This document shows, piece after piece, positions 16,952 through 25,940 of a DNA stretch of 64,000 bases. Numbering within the stretch: the first letter of the stretch is position 1; every line of letters starts with the position of its first letter. The stretch is from Qipengyuania_B thermophila (lineage in GTDB: Bacteria; Pseudomonadota; Alphaproteobacteria; Sphingomonadales; Sphingomonadaceae), in NCBI RefSeq assembly GCF_004153605.1, contig NZ_SDSI01000002.1, forward strand, positions 744,001 through 808,000, in the 5' to 3' direction. A program made the translations under genes and the position numbers. The notes beneath the pieces are model-generated. The model was not told the origin of the DNA and made no database searches. It saw only the letters and a program-made list of their open reading frames with translations.

Positions 16952-17622
16952 CCAACCCGATCTGCCTTGCCGTCGATCTGCCGCGCCTCGACGCCGCGAA
17001 GGCGCTGGTGACGCAGGTGGCGACGCACATCGGCATGGTGAAGCTCGGGCTGGAGTTCTTCTGCGCCCACGGCCGGGCCGGGGTGCTCGACATGGGGCAT
17101 CTGGGCCTGCCGGTGTTCCTCGACCTGAAGCTCCACGACATCCCCAACACGGTGGCCCGCGCGATGCAGGCGCTCAGCATGCTCGAGCCAGCGGTGGTCA
17201 CCGTGCACGCCGCCGGCGGCCGGGCGATGATGGAGGACGCCAAGGCGGCCGCCCCGCCGCACACCAAGGTCGTGGCGGTGACCGCCCTGACGAGCCTCGA
17301 CCAGCGCGATCTGGAGCGCAGCGGCGTGACCGGCACCATCGCCGATCAGGTCCGGCGGCTGGCGGATCTGGCGCAGCTTGCCGGCCTCGACGGGATCGTC
17401 TGCTCCGGGCACGAGGTCGAAGCGGTCCGCTCGTCCTGGCCGGGAGGCTATTTCGTGGTTCCGGGGCTGCGTCTGGACGACGCGGGCACGGGCGACCAGA
17501 AGCGGGTCGTCACGCCGCGCCAGGCGCGCGACCGCGGCGGCAGCCTGCTGGTCGTGGGCCGTCCGATCAGCCGGGCGGCCGACCCGCTGGCGGCGGCACG
17601 CGCGATCGAAGCGACGCTGTAG
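16948..17622 (+). CDS. pyrF: Orotidine 5'-phosphate decarboxylase
   Basis: PyrF makes UMP from OMP. The 224-residue TIM-barrel protein begins at GTG 16948 with TNPICLAVDLPRLDAA and carries the catalytic Asp-Lys-Asp motif in FLDLKLHDIPNTV (D59, K61, D64) and a phosphate-binding VGRPISRAADP near the end. It overlaps the lapA-like gene and is followed about 100 bases later by an aminopeptidase gene. Confidence 0.95.
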   Translation: MTNPICLAVDLPRLDAAKALVTQVATHIGMVKLGLEFFCAHGRAGVLDMGHLGLPVFLDLKLHDIPNTVARAMQALSMLEPAVVTVHAAGGRAMMEDAKAAAPPHTKVVAVTALTSLDQRDLERSGVTGTIADQVRRLADLAQLAGLDGIVCSGHEVEAVRSSWPGGYFVVPGLRLDDAGTGDQKRVVTPRQARDRGGSLLVVGRPISRAADPLAAARAIEATL

Positions 17623-17722
17623 CCGCGCCACCCGGCCACGCTTGACAAACACGCGTGCGGTTTGCTCCGGAGCGGCAATCCGGTTTCTTCCCGCACGCAC
17701 TTTCCCACGGAGTTCTGGTTCC

Positions 17723-19297
17723 ATGCGTCTGATCCTGCTTGCTTCCGCCGCGGCGCTGGCCCTTGTGCCGGCCACCGCCTCCGCGCAGTCCGAGCGCGTG
17801 CCCGTCGGCAGCGGCGTCTCGCCCGTTACCCTCGGCAACACGGCCGAACGGCCGCTGCGGTTCGCGGTGGCCGTGCCGTCCTCGGGCACGCTTGTGATCC
17901 CCATGGCCGGCGCGGCGGACCTGTCCCGCGTGCCACCGGCGCTCGTCCCGGCGGTGCGGGACGCCGTTGCGGCCGCGGGGTTCAAGGCGGACGCGGACGA
18001 AACGCTGAACCTGTATGCGACCGGCGGTTACCAGCGGGTGCTGCTGATCGGCATGGGCACGGGCGAGCCGGATGCCGTGGCGCTGGCCAATCTCGGCGGC
18101 CGCGCGGCACAGGCCACCCGCGGCGCCACCACGCCGGTGGCGATCATCGCCACGGGCCTGTCCGGCACTCTCGACCAGCCGGCGGCCCACGTCGCCAGGG
18201 GCGCGGGACTGGGCCAGTACCGCTTCGACCAGCTGCGCACGGTCGGTCGCAGCACGGGCGGCGACCAGCCGATCACGATCGTCGGCGACGCCGGAACCGA
18301 GGCTGCCTACCGCCGGGAGCACGCCGGGCTGGTGGACGCGATGCGGCTGACCCGCGACCTCATCTTCATGCCGGCCAACATGGTCTACCCGGAAAGCTTC
18401 GTTGCCATGGCGCGCGAGGCGTTCAACGGCGTTCCCAACGTCCGCATCACCGTGCTCGACGAGGCGCAGATGCGGCGGCTCAACATGGGGGCGATCCTGT
18501 CCGTGTCGCAGGGGTCGGCCCGGCCGGCGCGGATGATGATCGTGGAATACCGCGGCGGCGGCGACGCGGCCCCGCTGGCGCTGGTCGGCAAGGGGATCAC
18601 CTTCGACACAGGGGGCATCTCGCTCAAGCCGGGGGCGGGCATGGAAGCGATGAAGGGCGACATGGCCGGCGCGGCCGGGGTCATCGGCGCGGTGCTCTCG
18701 GCGGCGCGGCGCGGGGCGCGGGCGAATGTCGTCGCGGTCGCGGCGCTGGCCGAGAACATGCCCGGCCACAATGCCACCCGGCCGGGAGACGTGGTCCGGA
18801 CCATGAACGGACAGACGATCGAGGTGATCAACACCGACGCCGAGGGCCGCATGGTCATGGCCGACGCCAACCAGTACGTCATCGACCGCTACCGCCCCGC
18901 CGCCCTCGTCAATCTCGCCACGCTCACCGGGGCGGTGACGACGGCGCTGGGCGACGACTACGCCGGCCTGTTTGCGCGTGACGAGGCGCTGGCGCGGCGG
19001 ATCGAGGACGCGGCGCGCCGGTCGGGCGACCACGTCTGGCGCCTGCCCATCCATCCCAGCTATGCCCAGGACATGAAATCGCCGATCGCCGACATCGCCA
19101 ACGTCACCCGCGCCGCGGGTCCGGGCGCGGGTCGGGCGGCGCATTTCCTCAGCTTCGTGACGCCCGAACCGACGCCGTGGGCGCACATCGACATGGCCGG
19201 CGTCGACGAGCCGCGCGCCGCCCCGACCTCGCCGGAAGGACCGCCGGGGTTCGGCGTCCGCCTGTTCGACGACCTCATCCGCAGCTTCGAGCGGTGA
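17723..19297 (+). CDS. M17 leucyl aminopeptidase with signal peptide
   Basis: This 524-residue M17 aminopeptidase cleaves N-terminal residues using two metal ions. Metal and catalytic residues are visible in VGKGITFDTGGISLKPG, MKGDMAGAA and the signature NTDAEGRM (usually NTDAEGRL). Unlike cytoplasmic PepA it starts with a cleavable signal sequence (MRLILLASAAALALVPATAS-AQ), so it should act in the periplasm or outside the cell. A TTGACA box at 17642 with a weak -10 may be its promoter. Its stop overlaps the trpF start by GTGA. Confidence 0.9.
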   Translation: MRLILLASAAALALVPATASAQSERVPVGSGVSPVTLGNTAERPLRFAVAVPSSGTLVIPMAGAADLSRVPPALVPAVRDAVAAAGFKADADETLNLYATGGYQRVLLIGMGTGEPDAVALANLGGRAAQATRGATTPVAIIATGLSGTLDQPAAHVARGAGLGQYRFDQLRTVGRSTGGDQPITIVGDAGTEAAYRREHAGLVDAMRLTRDLIFMPANMVYPESFVAMAREAFNGVPNVRITVLDEAQMRRLNMGAILSVSQGSARPARMMIVEYRGGGDAAPLALVGKGITFDTGGISLKPGAGMEAMKGDMAGAAGVIGAVLSAARRGARANVVAVAALAENMPGHNATRPGDVVRTMNGQTIEVINTDAEGRMVMADANQYVIDRYRPAALVNLATLTGAVTTALGDDYAGLFARDEALARRIEDAARRSGDHVWRLPIHPSYAQDMKSPIADIANVTRAAGPGAGRAAHFLSFVTPEPTPWAHIDMAGVDEPRAAPTSPEGPPGFGVRLFDDLIRSFER

Positions 19298-19947
19298 GCG
19301 AATCCGCCGCGCGCGGCCGCGTCCAGGTCAAGATCTGCGGGCTGACCACCGCCGAGACCGTCGACGCCGCGGTTGATGCGGGGGCGACGCACATCGGCTT
19401 CGTCCACCACCCGCCCTCGCCGCGCCATCTGGAACCGGGCGACGCGGCCCGGTTGCGGGCGCGCATCCCGCCGACCGCGCGCGTCGTGCTGCTGACGTCG
19501 GAGGCCGAGCCGCTGGTCCTGGGACGAGCCATCGAGGCGATCCGCCCGGACGTGCTCCAGTTCCACGGACGCGAGTCGCCGCAATGGGTCGGGCTGGTGC
19601 GGGAAAACACCCGGCTCGAGGTGTGGAAGGCCGTGGGGATGCGCGACGCCGGAACGCTGGAACGCGCGGCGAAATGGACGGGCATCGTCGATCGGCTGAT
19701 CTTCGACGCGCCCGCCGCCGCCCTGCCCGGCGGCAATGGCGAGACGTTCGACTGGTCCCTGCTGAAAGATCACCGGCACCAAGTGCCCTGGGGCCTTGCC
19801 GGCGGTCTGACGCCGGACAATGTGACCCAGGCGATCCGCGCCACCGGGGCCGAACTGGTCGATGTCTCGAGCGGGGTGGAGCGTGAGCCGGGCGTCAAGG
19901 ACAGCGACCTCGTCCGCGCCTTCTGCGCGGCGGCGCTGTCAGCCTGA
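19294..19947 (+). CDS. trpF: Phosphoribosylanthranilate isomerase
   Basis: TrpF carries out the Amadori rearrangement in tryptophan synthesis. The 217-residue barrel has the hallmark VKICGLTT with catalytic Cys, HIGFVHHPPSPRHL, LQFHGRES and, at the C-terminal phosphate site, GLAGGLTPDNV and DVSSGVEREPGVKD. GTG 19294 overlaps the aminopeptidase stop. It stands 88 bases ahead of trpB. Confidence 0.95.
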   Translation: MSESAARGRVQVKICGLTTAETVDAAVDAGATHIGFVHHPPSPRHLEPGDAARLRARIPPTARVVLLTSEAEPLVLGRAIEAIRPDVLQFHGRESPQWVGLVRENTRLEVWKAVGMRDAGTLERAAKWTGIVDRLIFDAPAAALPGGNGETFDWSLLKDHRHQVPWGLAGGLTPDNVTQAIRATGAELVDVSSGVEREPGVKDSDLVRAFCAAALSA

Positions 19948-20035
19948 TGCCGCGGAAGCGCTTCGCCTCGCCCGGCCCTTCCGCGCCAGACGCACGCTGG
20001 ACAGGGTGGGTCCGCCCGCGCAAAGGGACTAAGCG

Positions 20036-21250
20036 ATGAGCAACGCCCTCAACACCTACCGCAACCAGCCCGACGAACGCGGCCATTTCGGTGCCTATGG
20101 CGGCCGGTTCGTGGCCGAAACGCTGATGCCGCTGATCCTCGAGCTTGAGCGCGCCTACCGGGCGGCGCAGGCGGACCCGTCCTTTGCGGCGGAGTTCCAG
20201 CATCTGCTGACCCACTATGTCGGCCGCCCCTCGCCGCTCTACTTCGCGGAACGCCTGACCGAAAGTCTGGGCGGGGCGCAGGTGTGGTTCAAGCGGGACG
20301 AGCTGAACCACACCGGCGCGCACAAGATCAACAACTGTGTCGGTCAGGTGCTGCTGGCGCGCCGCATGGGCAAGACGCGCATCATCGCGGAGACGGGCGC
20401 GGGTCAGCACGGGGTCGCCACCGCCACCGTGTGCGCCCGCTTCGGCCTGCCCTGCGTCGTCTACATGGGCGCCACCGATGTCGCCCGGCAGCAGCCCAAC
20501 GTGTTCCGGATGAAGCTGCTCGGCGCCACGGTCGTCCCGGTGACGAGCGGGCGCGGCACGCTCAAGGACGCGATGAACGAGGCGATGCGCGACTGGGTCG
20601 CCAACGTCCACGACACCTTCTACATCATCGGCACCGCCGCCGGGCCGCACCCTTACCCCGAGATGGTCCGCGACTTTCAATCCGTGATCGGGCGCGAGGC
20701 GCGGGCGCAGATGCTCGACCGCATCGGCCGCCTGCCGGACCTGCTGGTCGCGGCGATCGGCGGCGGATCGAACGCGCTCGGCCTGTTCCACCCGTTCCTC
20801 GACGACCCGGACGTCAGGATGCTCGGCGTCGAGGCGGCAGGGCGCGGCCTGCATGGCGAGGAGCACGCGGCGTCGCTTTTGGGCGGGTCGCCCGGCATCC
20901 TCCACGGCAACAGGACCTATCTGCTCCAGGACGAAGATGGCCAGATCACCGAGGGCCATTCGATCAGCGCCGGGCTGGACTATCCCGGCATCGGCCCGGA
21001 ACACGCCTGGCTGAAGGACACCGGCCGCGTGGAATACACCGCCGTCACCGACCAGGAGGCGCTGGAGGCGTTTCAGCTGCTCTGCCGGACGGAGGGGATC
21101 CTTCCTGCGCTGGAGCCGAGCCACGCGATCCATGCCGTGGCGCAGCGGGCGAAGGCGATGCCGAAGGACAGCGTCATCCTTGCAAACCTTTGCGGACGCG
21201 GGGACAAGGACATCTTCACCGTGGCCGAAGCGCTGGGAGTGGAGATGTGA
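20036..21250 (+). CDS. trpB: Tryptophan synthase beta subunit
   Basis: TrpB condenses indole with serine using PLP. The 404-residue product has the PLP lysine at K97 in NHTGAHKINN, ETGAGQHG, and the phosphate-binding GGGSNALG loop. An AAAGGGA site lies just before ATG 20036. Unlike in most alphaproteobacteria, trpA does not follow directly but lies 237 bases downstream. Confidence 0.97.
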   Translation: MSNALNTYRNQPDERGHFGAYGGRFVAETLMPLILELERAYRAAQADPSFAAEFQHLLTHYVGRPSPLYFAERLTESLGGAQVWFKRDELNHTGAHKINNCVGQVLLARRMGKTRIIAETGAGQHGVATATVCARFGLPCVVYMGATDVARQQPNVFRMKLLGATVVPVTSGRGTLKDAMNEAMRDWVANVHDTFYIIGTAAGPHPYPEMVRDFQSVIGREARAQMLDRIGRLPDLLVAAIGGGSNALGLFHPFLDDPDVRMLGVEAAGRGLHGEEHAASLLGGSPGILHGNRTYLLQDEDGQITEGHSISAGLDYPGIGPEHAWLKDTGRVEYTAVTDQEALEAFQLLCRTEGILPALEPSHAIHAVAQRAKAMPKDSVILANLCGRGDKDIFTVAEALGVEM

Positions 21251-21439
21251 GCCGCTCGGCGCGCGAGGAAAGCGTTGGCTGTCAGGCACCTCGCGTTTCC
21301 GATTGCCGCCGGCTCTGCGGTTCATCACGCCTCTGTCCTACCGTGCATCCCATCGGTCATGACATGCTGTGCGCCGATCCATGCTGACAAACTCCCGCCG
21401 CCGCATCCGGGGACGCTTGCAGCCCGCGTTTTCTGCTTC

Positions 21440-21462
21440 TGGACCGTGTAACATGCGGTCCA
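21440..21462 (+). promoter_or_regulatory. Hairpin in the unusually long trpB-trpA spacer
   Basis: The 237-base spacer contains a perfect TGGACCG/CGGTCCA stem (loop of 9) ending 25 bases before the trpA ATG. Near its start there is a weaker CGCGAGG/CCTCGCG stem followed by TTT. No gene is visible in the spacer. These could be processing or attenuation structures. Confidence 0.35.
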
Positions 21463-21487
21463 TGTCTCCCGTCACACGAGCGCGATC

Positions 21488-22297
21488 ATGACTGTTGAAC
21501 TGCGTGGCTCTCGCCTCGCCTCCGCCTTCGCCAAGCCGCATCCCGCCCTCGTCACCTTCATCACCGCAGGCGACGGCGACACCGCGGCCAATCTCGACGC
21601 GCTGGTCGACAGCGGCGCGGACGTGATCGAGCTGGGGATGCCGTTCACGGACCCGATGGCGGACGGCAAGGCGATCCAGGAGGCGAACATCCGCTCGCTC
21701 GGGCGCGGGACCACCACGGCCGAGGTGCTGCGCATCGCAGCCGCCTTCCGCGCCCGCCACCCGCAAGTGCCGCTGGTGCTGATGGGCTACGCCAACCCGA
21801 TGGTCCGGCGCGGGGCGGAATGGTTCGCGGCCGCCGCCGCTGATGCGGGCATAGATGGTGTGATCTGCGTCGATATCCCGCCGGAGGAGGACGGCGCGCT
21901 CGGCCCTGCCCTGCGCGCGCATGGCGTTGCGCCCATCCGGCTCGCCACGCCGACCACCGACGCGGCACGGCTGCCGCAGGTGCTCGCGGGGTCGCAGGGG
22001 TTCCTCTACTACGTCTCGGTCGCCGGGATCACGGGCAGCCAGCAGGCGACGACCGGATCGATCGCGGAGGCGGTGGCGCGGCTCAAGGCGTCCACCGATC
22101 TCCCGGTCGCCGTCGGATTCGGCGTAAGGACGCCGGAGCAGGCGGCAGGAATTGCCGAGGTCGCGGACGGGGTGGTGGTCGGATCGGCGCTGGTCGAACT
22201 GGTCGGCCGCCACGGCAGCGCGGCGACGGAACACCTGCGGGCGCTCACGCGCAGCCTTGCGCAGGCGGTGCACGGCGCGCAAAGGGTGCCCGCATGA
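21488..22297 (+). CDS. trpA: Tryptophan synthase alpha subunit
   Basis: TrpA cleaves indole-3-glycerol phosphate and channels indole to TrpB. The 269-residue barrel has the catalytic Glu48 and Asp59 in VIELGMPFTDPMADG, LMGYANP, and the phosphate site GFGVRTPEQA / DGVVVGSALVE. Its stop overlaps the accD start by four bases. The ribosome site is weak. Confidence 0.96.
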   Translation: MTVELRGSRLASAFAKPHPALVTFITAGDGDTAANLDALVDSGADVIELGMPFTDPMADGKAIQEANIRSLGRGTTTAEVLRIAAAFRARHPQVPLVLMGYANPMVRRGAEWFAAAAADAGIDGVICVDIPPEEDGALGPALRAHGVAPIRLATPTTDAARLPQVLAGSQGFLYYVSVAGITGSQQATTGSIAEAVARLKASTDLPVAVGFGVRTPEQAAGIAEVADGVVVGSALVELVGRHGSAATEHLRALTRSLAQAVHGAQRVPA

Positions 22298-23139
22298 GCT
22301 GGCTCGACCGCGTCCGCAACACCCTCCCGTTCCTCGCCCGGCGCGAGGTGCCCGAGAACCTGTGGATCAAATGCCCGCGCTGCGACGAGATGGTGTTCAC
22401 ACGCGAATACGCCGAGAACCTGTCGGTCTGCCCGCGCTGCGACCATCACGGCCGCATCGGCGCGGACGAGCGGCTGCGGCAGGTGCTGGACGAGGGGTTC
22501 GCCCTGCTCCCCACCCCGGCCGTGCGCGAGGATCCGCTGAAGTTCCGCGACCAGAAGCGCTACACCGAGCGGCTGAAACAGGCGCGGGCGAAGAGTGCCC
22601 ACGCCGACGCCTTCGTGGTCGCCGTCGGCGCGATCGAGGGGCGTCCCGCCACCGTCGGGGTGCAGGATTTCGGCTTCATGGGCGGGTCCATGGGGCTGGC
22701 TGTGGGCGCGGCGTTCTGTGCCGGGGCGGACGATGCCCTGCGGAACAGGCGGCCCTACATCGTGTTCACCGCCGCCGGCGGCGCCCGGATGCAGGAAGGC
22801 ATCCTGTCGCTGATGCAGATGCCCAAGACGACCGTCATGGTGCGGCGCCTGCGCGAGGCCGGGTTGCCTTATATCGTGGTGCTGACCGACCCGACCACCG
22901 GCGGCGTCACCGCGAGCTATGCCATGCTGGGCGACGTGCAGATCGCCGAGCCGGGCGCCCTCATCGGCTTTGCCGGCCAGCGGGTGATCCAGGAAACGAT
23001 CCGCGAGAAGCTGCCCGAGAACTTCCAGCGCGCCGAATACCTGCTCGAACACGGCATGATCGACATGGTGGTGAAGCGGAGCGAGCTGCGCCCGACGCTG
23101 GCGCGCATCCTCGACTATCTCGCGCCGCACACGGGGTGA
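22294..23139 (+). CDS. accD: Acetyl-CoA carboxylase carboxyltransferase subunit beta
   Basis: AccD with AccA transfers the carboxyl group to acetyl-CoA to make malonyl-CoA. The 281-residue product has the N-terminal four-cysteine zinc ribbon (CPRC at 27-30, CPRC at 46-49) and the crotonase-fold carboxyltransferase core (FGFMGGSMGLAVGAAF; TAAGGARMQEG; DPTTGGVTASYAMLGD). The ATG overlaps the trpA stop; the trpA-accD-folC order is common in alphaproteobacteria. Confidence 0.97.
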   Translation: MSWLDRVRNTLPFLARREVPENLWIKCPRCDEMVFTREYAENLSVCPRCDHHGRIGADERLRQVLDEGFALLPTPAVREDPLKFRDQKRYTERLKQARAKSAHADAFVVAVGAIEGRPATVGVQDFGFMGGSMGLAVGAAFCAGADDALRNRRPYIVFTAAGGARMQEGILSLMQMPKTTVMVRRLREAGLPYIVVLTDPTTGGVTASYAMLGDVQIAEPGALIGFAGQRVIQETIREKLPENFQRAEYLLEHGMIDMVVKRSELRPTLARILDYLAPHTG

Positions 23140-23145
23140 ACACGA

Positions 23146-24456
23146 GTGCGCGACGTTGGCCGGTCCGATGACCCGCGGGTGCAGGCGCAGCTGGACCGGC
23201 TCGCCCGCCTCAGCCAGCCGGAAGGCCGGCTGGGACTGGAGACAATCCGTGCACTGCTCGCCCGGCTCGGTGACCCGCAGGATCGCCTGCCGCCGGTGTT
23301 CCACGTCGCCGGGACGAACGGCAAGGGATCGACCTGCGCTTTCCTGCGCGCCATCTGCGAGGCGCAGGGGCTGCGGGTCCACGCCACCATCAGCCCGCAT
23401 CTGGTCCGCTACAACGAGCGCATCCGCCTCGCCGGAGCGCTGATCGAGGATGCTCCGCTCGCCGTGCTGCTCGAGGAGGTGCTGGACGCCGCCGAGGGCC
23501 TCGCCCCGTCCTTCTTCGAGGCGACCATCGCGGCCGCCTTTCTCGCCTTCGCGCGCGTTCCGGCCGACGTGTGCATCGTCGAGGTCGGACTTGGCGGACG
23601 GCTGGATGCGACCAACGTGATCCCTGCGCCCGCCGCCTGCGGCATCGCGGCGCTCGGCCTCGATCACGAGCGGTTCCTGCTGGCGCCCGAGGAGAACACG
23701 CCGGCGCACCCGCTGGCCCGCATCGCCTTCGAGAAGGCCGGCATCGCCAAGCCCGGCGTGCCGCTGGTGACGCTCGCCTATGGCGAGCCGGAAAGGGAAG
23801 CGATCGCCGCCACGGCCTCCCGCGTGGGCGCGCCCTGGTTCGCGCAGGACCGGGATTGGGACATCCGCGACCTTGCTGTCGGCCTTTACTACGGCGACGA
23901 GACCCGGGGGGAGACAAGCGGCCTGCATCTTCCGCTGCCGTCGCTTGCCGGCGCGCATCAGGTCGCCAATGCCGGCCTAGCCATCGCCATGCTTCGCCAT
24001 CAGGAGAAGATCGTCGTCAACGAGGCAGCCATCGCCCGCGGTCTGACCACGGCCGAATGGCCCGCAAGGCTCCAGCGGCTTGGTCCCGGCCCGCTCCTCG
24101 CGGGTCTGGCGCCGCGCGAGATCTGGCTCGACGGCGGGCACAACGGCTCTGCCGCCGCGGCTCTGGCCGCGCACCTTGCGGGGCGGCCAGTCCACCTGAT
24201 CGTGGGCATGATCGAGAGCAAGGATCCCGGCGCGTTCGTCGCCGCCTTCGGCAACAGCGTGGCCAGTCTCGGCGTCGTTCCGGTGCCGGGCCACCGGTGG
24301 CACGACGCCGCCGCCTTTCCGCCGCCTGCCTGCTTCCGCGAAACGGTGGCCGACGCGCTTCGCGCCATGCCGGACGATGGCCTGCCGGTGCTCATCACCG
24401 GCTCGCTCTATCTTGCCGGCGCCGTGCTGAAGCAGAACGGCGCCCTGCCGCGCTAG
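23146..24456 (+). CDS. folC: Folylpolyglutamate synthase / dihydrofolate synthase
   Basis: FolC attaches glutamates to folates in an ATP-dependent ligation of the Mur ligase type. The 436-residue product carries the P-loop GTNGKGS (56-62), TISPHLVRYNERI, VEVGLGGRLDATNV and the Mur-type LDGGHNGSAAAAL. It starts at GTG 23146, six bases after accD. Its stop codon shares a CTAG tetranucleotide with the stop of the convergent transporter gene. Confidence 0.93.
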   Translation: MRDVGRSDDPRVQAQLDRLARLSQPEGRLGLETIRALLARLGDPQDRLPPVFHVAGTNGKGSTCAFLRAICEAQGLRVHATISPHLVRYNERIRLAGALIEDAPLAVLLEEVLDAAEGLAPSFFEATIAAAFLAFARVPADVCIVEVGLGGRLDATNVIPAPAACGIAALGLDHERFLLAPEENTPAHPLARIAFEKAGIAKPGVPLVTLAYGEPEREAIAATASRVGAPWFAQDRDWDIRDLAVGLYYGDETRGETSGLHLPLPSLAGAHQVANAGLAIAMLRHQEKIVVNEAAIARGLTTAEWPARLQRLGPGPLLAGLAPREIWLDGGHNGSAAAALAAHLAGRPVHLIVGMIESKDPGAFVAAFGNSVASLGVVPVPGHRWHDAAAFPPPACFRETVADALRAMPDDGLPVLITGSLYLAGAVLKQNGALPR

Positions 24457-25802
24457 AGCGGGGGATCGCTGCGCGCGCTGCCCGGCCCGACTTCACCGGC
24501 GGTGCCGATCGCCGCGTCCACCAATCCGGTGCGCATCATCCACCAGAACAGCACGATGCCCGGGAGCGCCAGCACCGTGGTCAGCAGGTAGAAGTTGACA
24601 TAGCCGACAGCGTCGATCAGCGCGCCCGCGGTCGTGCCCGTCAGCACGCGCCCGACAATGCTCGCCCCGGCGCTGATGAGGGCATATTGCGCGGCGGTGA
24701 AACGCAGGTCGCACAGGGCCGAGAAATACGCGACGACCACGACCCCGCCATACCCGCTGGCGAAGTTCTCGAAGCCGATCGCGGCCGCCATGCCAAGGTT
24801 GCTCTTGCCGGCCGCCGCCAGCGCGGCGAAGCTGAGGTTTGACACCGCCATCAGGACCAGGGCGATGAGCACCGATCGCTTTAGCCCCAGGCGGGCGTAG
24901 ATGATCCCGCCGACGAACACGCCGACGATCAGCGCCCAGAAACCGACGCCGACATCGTAGATGGCGATCTCGTCGTTGGTGTAGCCGAGATCGTTGAACA
25001 GCAGGCGGAAGGTGAGGTTCGCCAGCGTGTCGCCGATCTTGTGCACGAGGATGAACAGCAGGACGAGCCAGGCGCCGTGCCGCCTGAAGAATTCCGAGAA
25101 GGGCCCGACGATGGCCCGCCACGTCTCGGCCAGCCCCTGCCTCGCTGCAACGATCTGCCGGCGCGCAGGCTCGCCGAGCGCCAGCGCCGTCAGCATCGCC
25201 GGCAGGGCGAACACCGCGCACGCCATGTAGGCCGCTTCCCATCCGTAACGGGCGGCCACCACGAGGGCCAGGGCGCCCGCACCGGCGGCGCCGATGCGCC
25301 AGCCATACTGACTCATCCCCGAGCCGGTGCCGAGCTGATAGGGTTTGAGCGTCTCGATGCGGTAGGCGTCGATGACGATGTCGAAGGTCGCGCCCGCGAT
25401 GCCGAGCAGCACCGCCGACGTCGCGGTCCAGACGATGTCGACGCTGGGCTGCACCAGCGCCAGGTTGATGGTGGCGGCGATCACGAGAGCACCGGCCACC
25501 AGCATCCACGACACCCTCTGGCCGAGACGGCCCAGGACCGGGATCCGCACCCCGTCGACGATCCACGCCCACAGGAACTTGAGGTTGTAGACGAGGAAGG
25601 CGAGGGTGAAGGCGGTGACGGTCGACTTGTCGATCCCCTCCTGCGCGAGCCGCGTCGTCAGGGTGGCCGCCAGAAGCGCGAACGGGAAGCCGGAGGAAAT
25701 GCCGAGAAGGAACGCCGCCGCGGACTCCTTCTCCAAGTACGGCAGAACGGCAGCGAACAGCGACGGCTGCGCGGCCGTCTGCGCCGGTTTGGTGTCCACC
25801 AT
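24453..25802 (-). CDS. AmpG-like MFS permease
   Basis: This 449-residue major facilitator protein has about 12 hydrophobic segments. FLLGISSGFPFALLAATLTTRLAQEGI near the N-terminus and the internal DAYRIETLKPYQLGTGSGMSQYGWRIG are typical of AmpG permeases, which import anhydro-muropeptides for cell wall recycling; related alphaproteobacterial members may carry other substrates. ATG 25802 follows GGAGGGGAG with good spacing. The gene converges on folC with overlapping stop codons. Confidence 0.82.
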   Translation of the reverse strand: MVDTKPAQTAAQPSLFAAVLPYLEKESAAAFLLGISSGFPFALLAATLTTRLAQEGIDKSTVTAFTLAFLVYNLKFLWAWIVDGVRIPVLGRLGQRVSWMLVAGALVIAATINLALVQPSVDIVWTATSAVLLGIAGATFDIVIDAYRIETLKPYQLGTGSGMSQYGWRIGAAGAGALALVVAARYGWEAAYMACAVFALPAMLTALALGEPARRQIVAARQGLAETWRAIVGPFSEFFRRHGAWLVLLFILVHKIGDTLANLTFRLLFNDLGYTNDEIAIYDVGVGFWALIVGVFVGGIIYARLGLKRSVLIALVLMAVSNLSFAALAAAGKSNLGMAAAIGFENFASGYGGVVVVAYFSALCDLRFTAAQYALISAGASIVGRVLTGTTAGALIDAVGYVNFYLLTTVLALPGIVLFWWMMRTGLVDAAIGTAGEVGPGSARSDPPL

Positions 25803-25940
25803 GTTCTGCTCCCCTCCTCGTTCCGGTCCGCTGTGCTCAGCGTTCAGCCGGTTGCTAGCACCCGTTGATGAACGCAAGTGTTATGCGCGCGTCAAGGGCC
25901 CTGCCTTGCACACCGTCCGGCGACGCCGTAGGCGCGAAGG

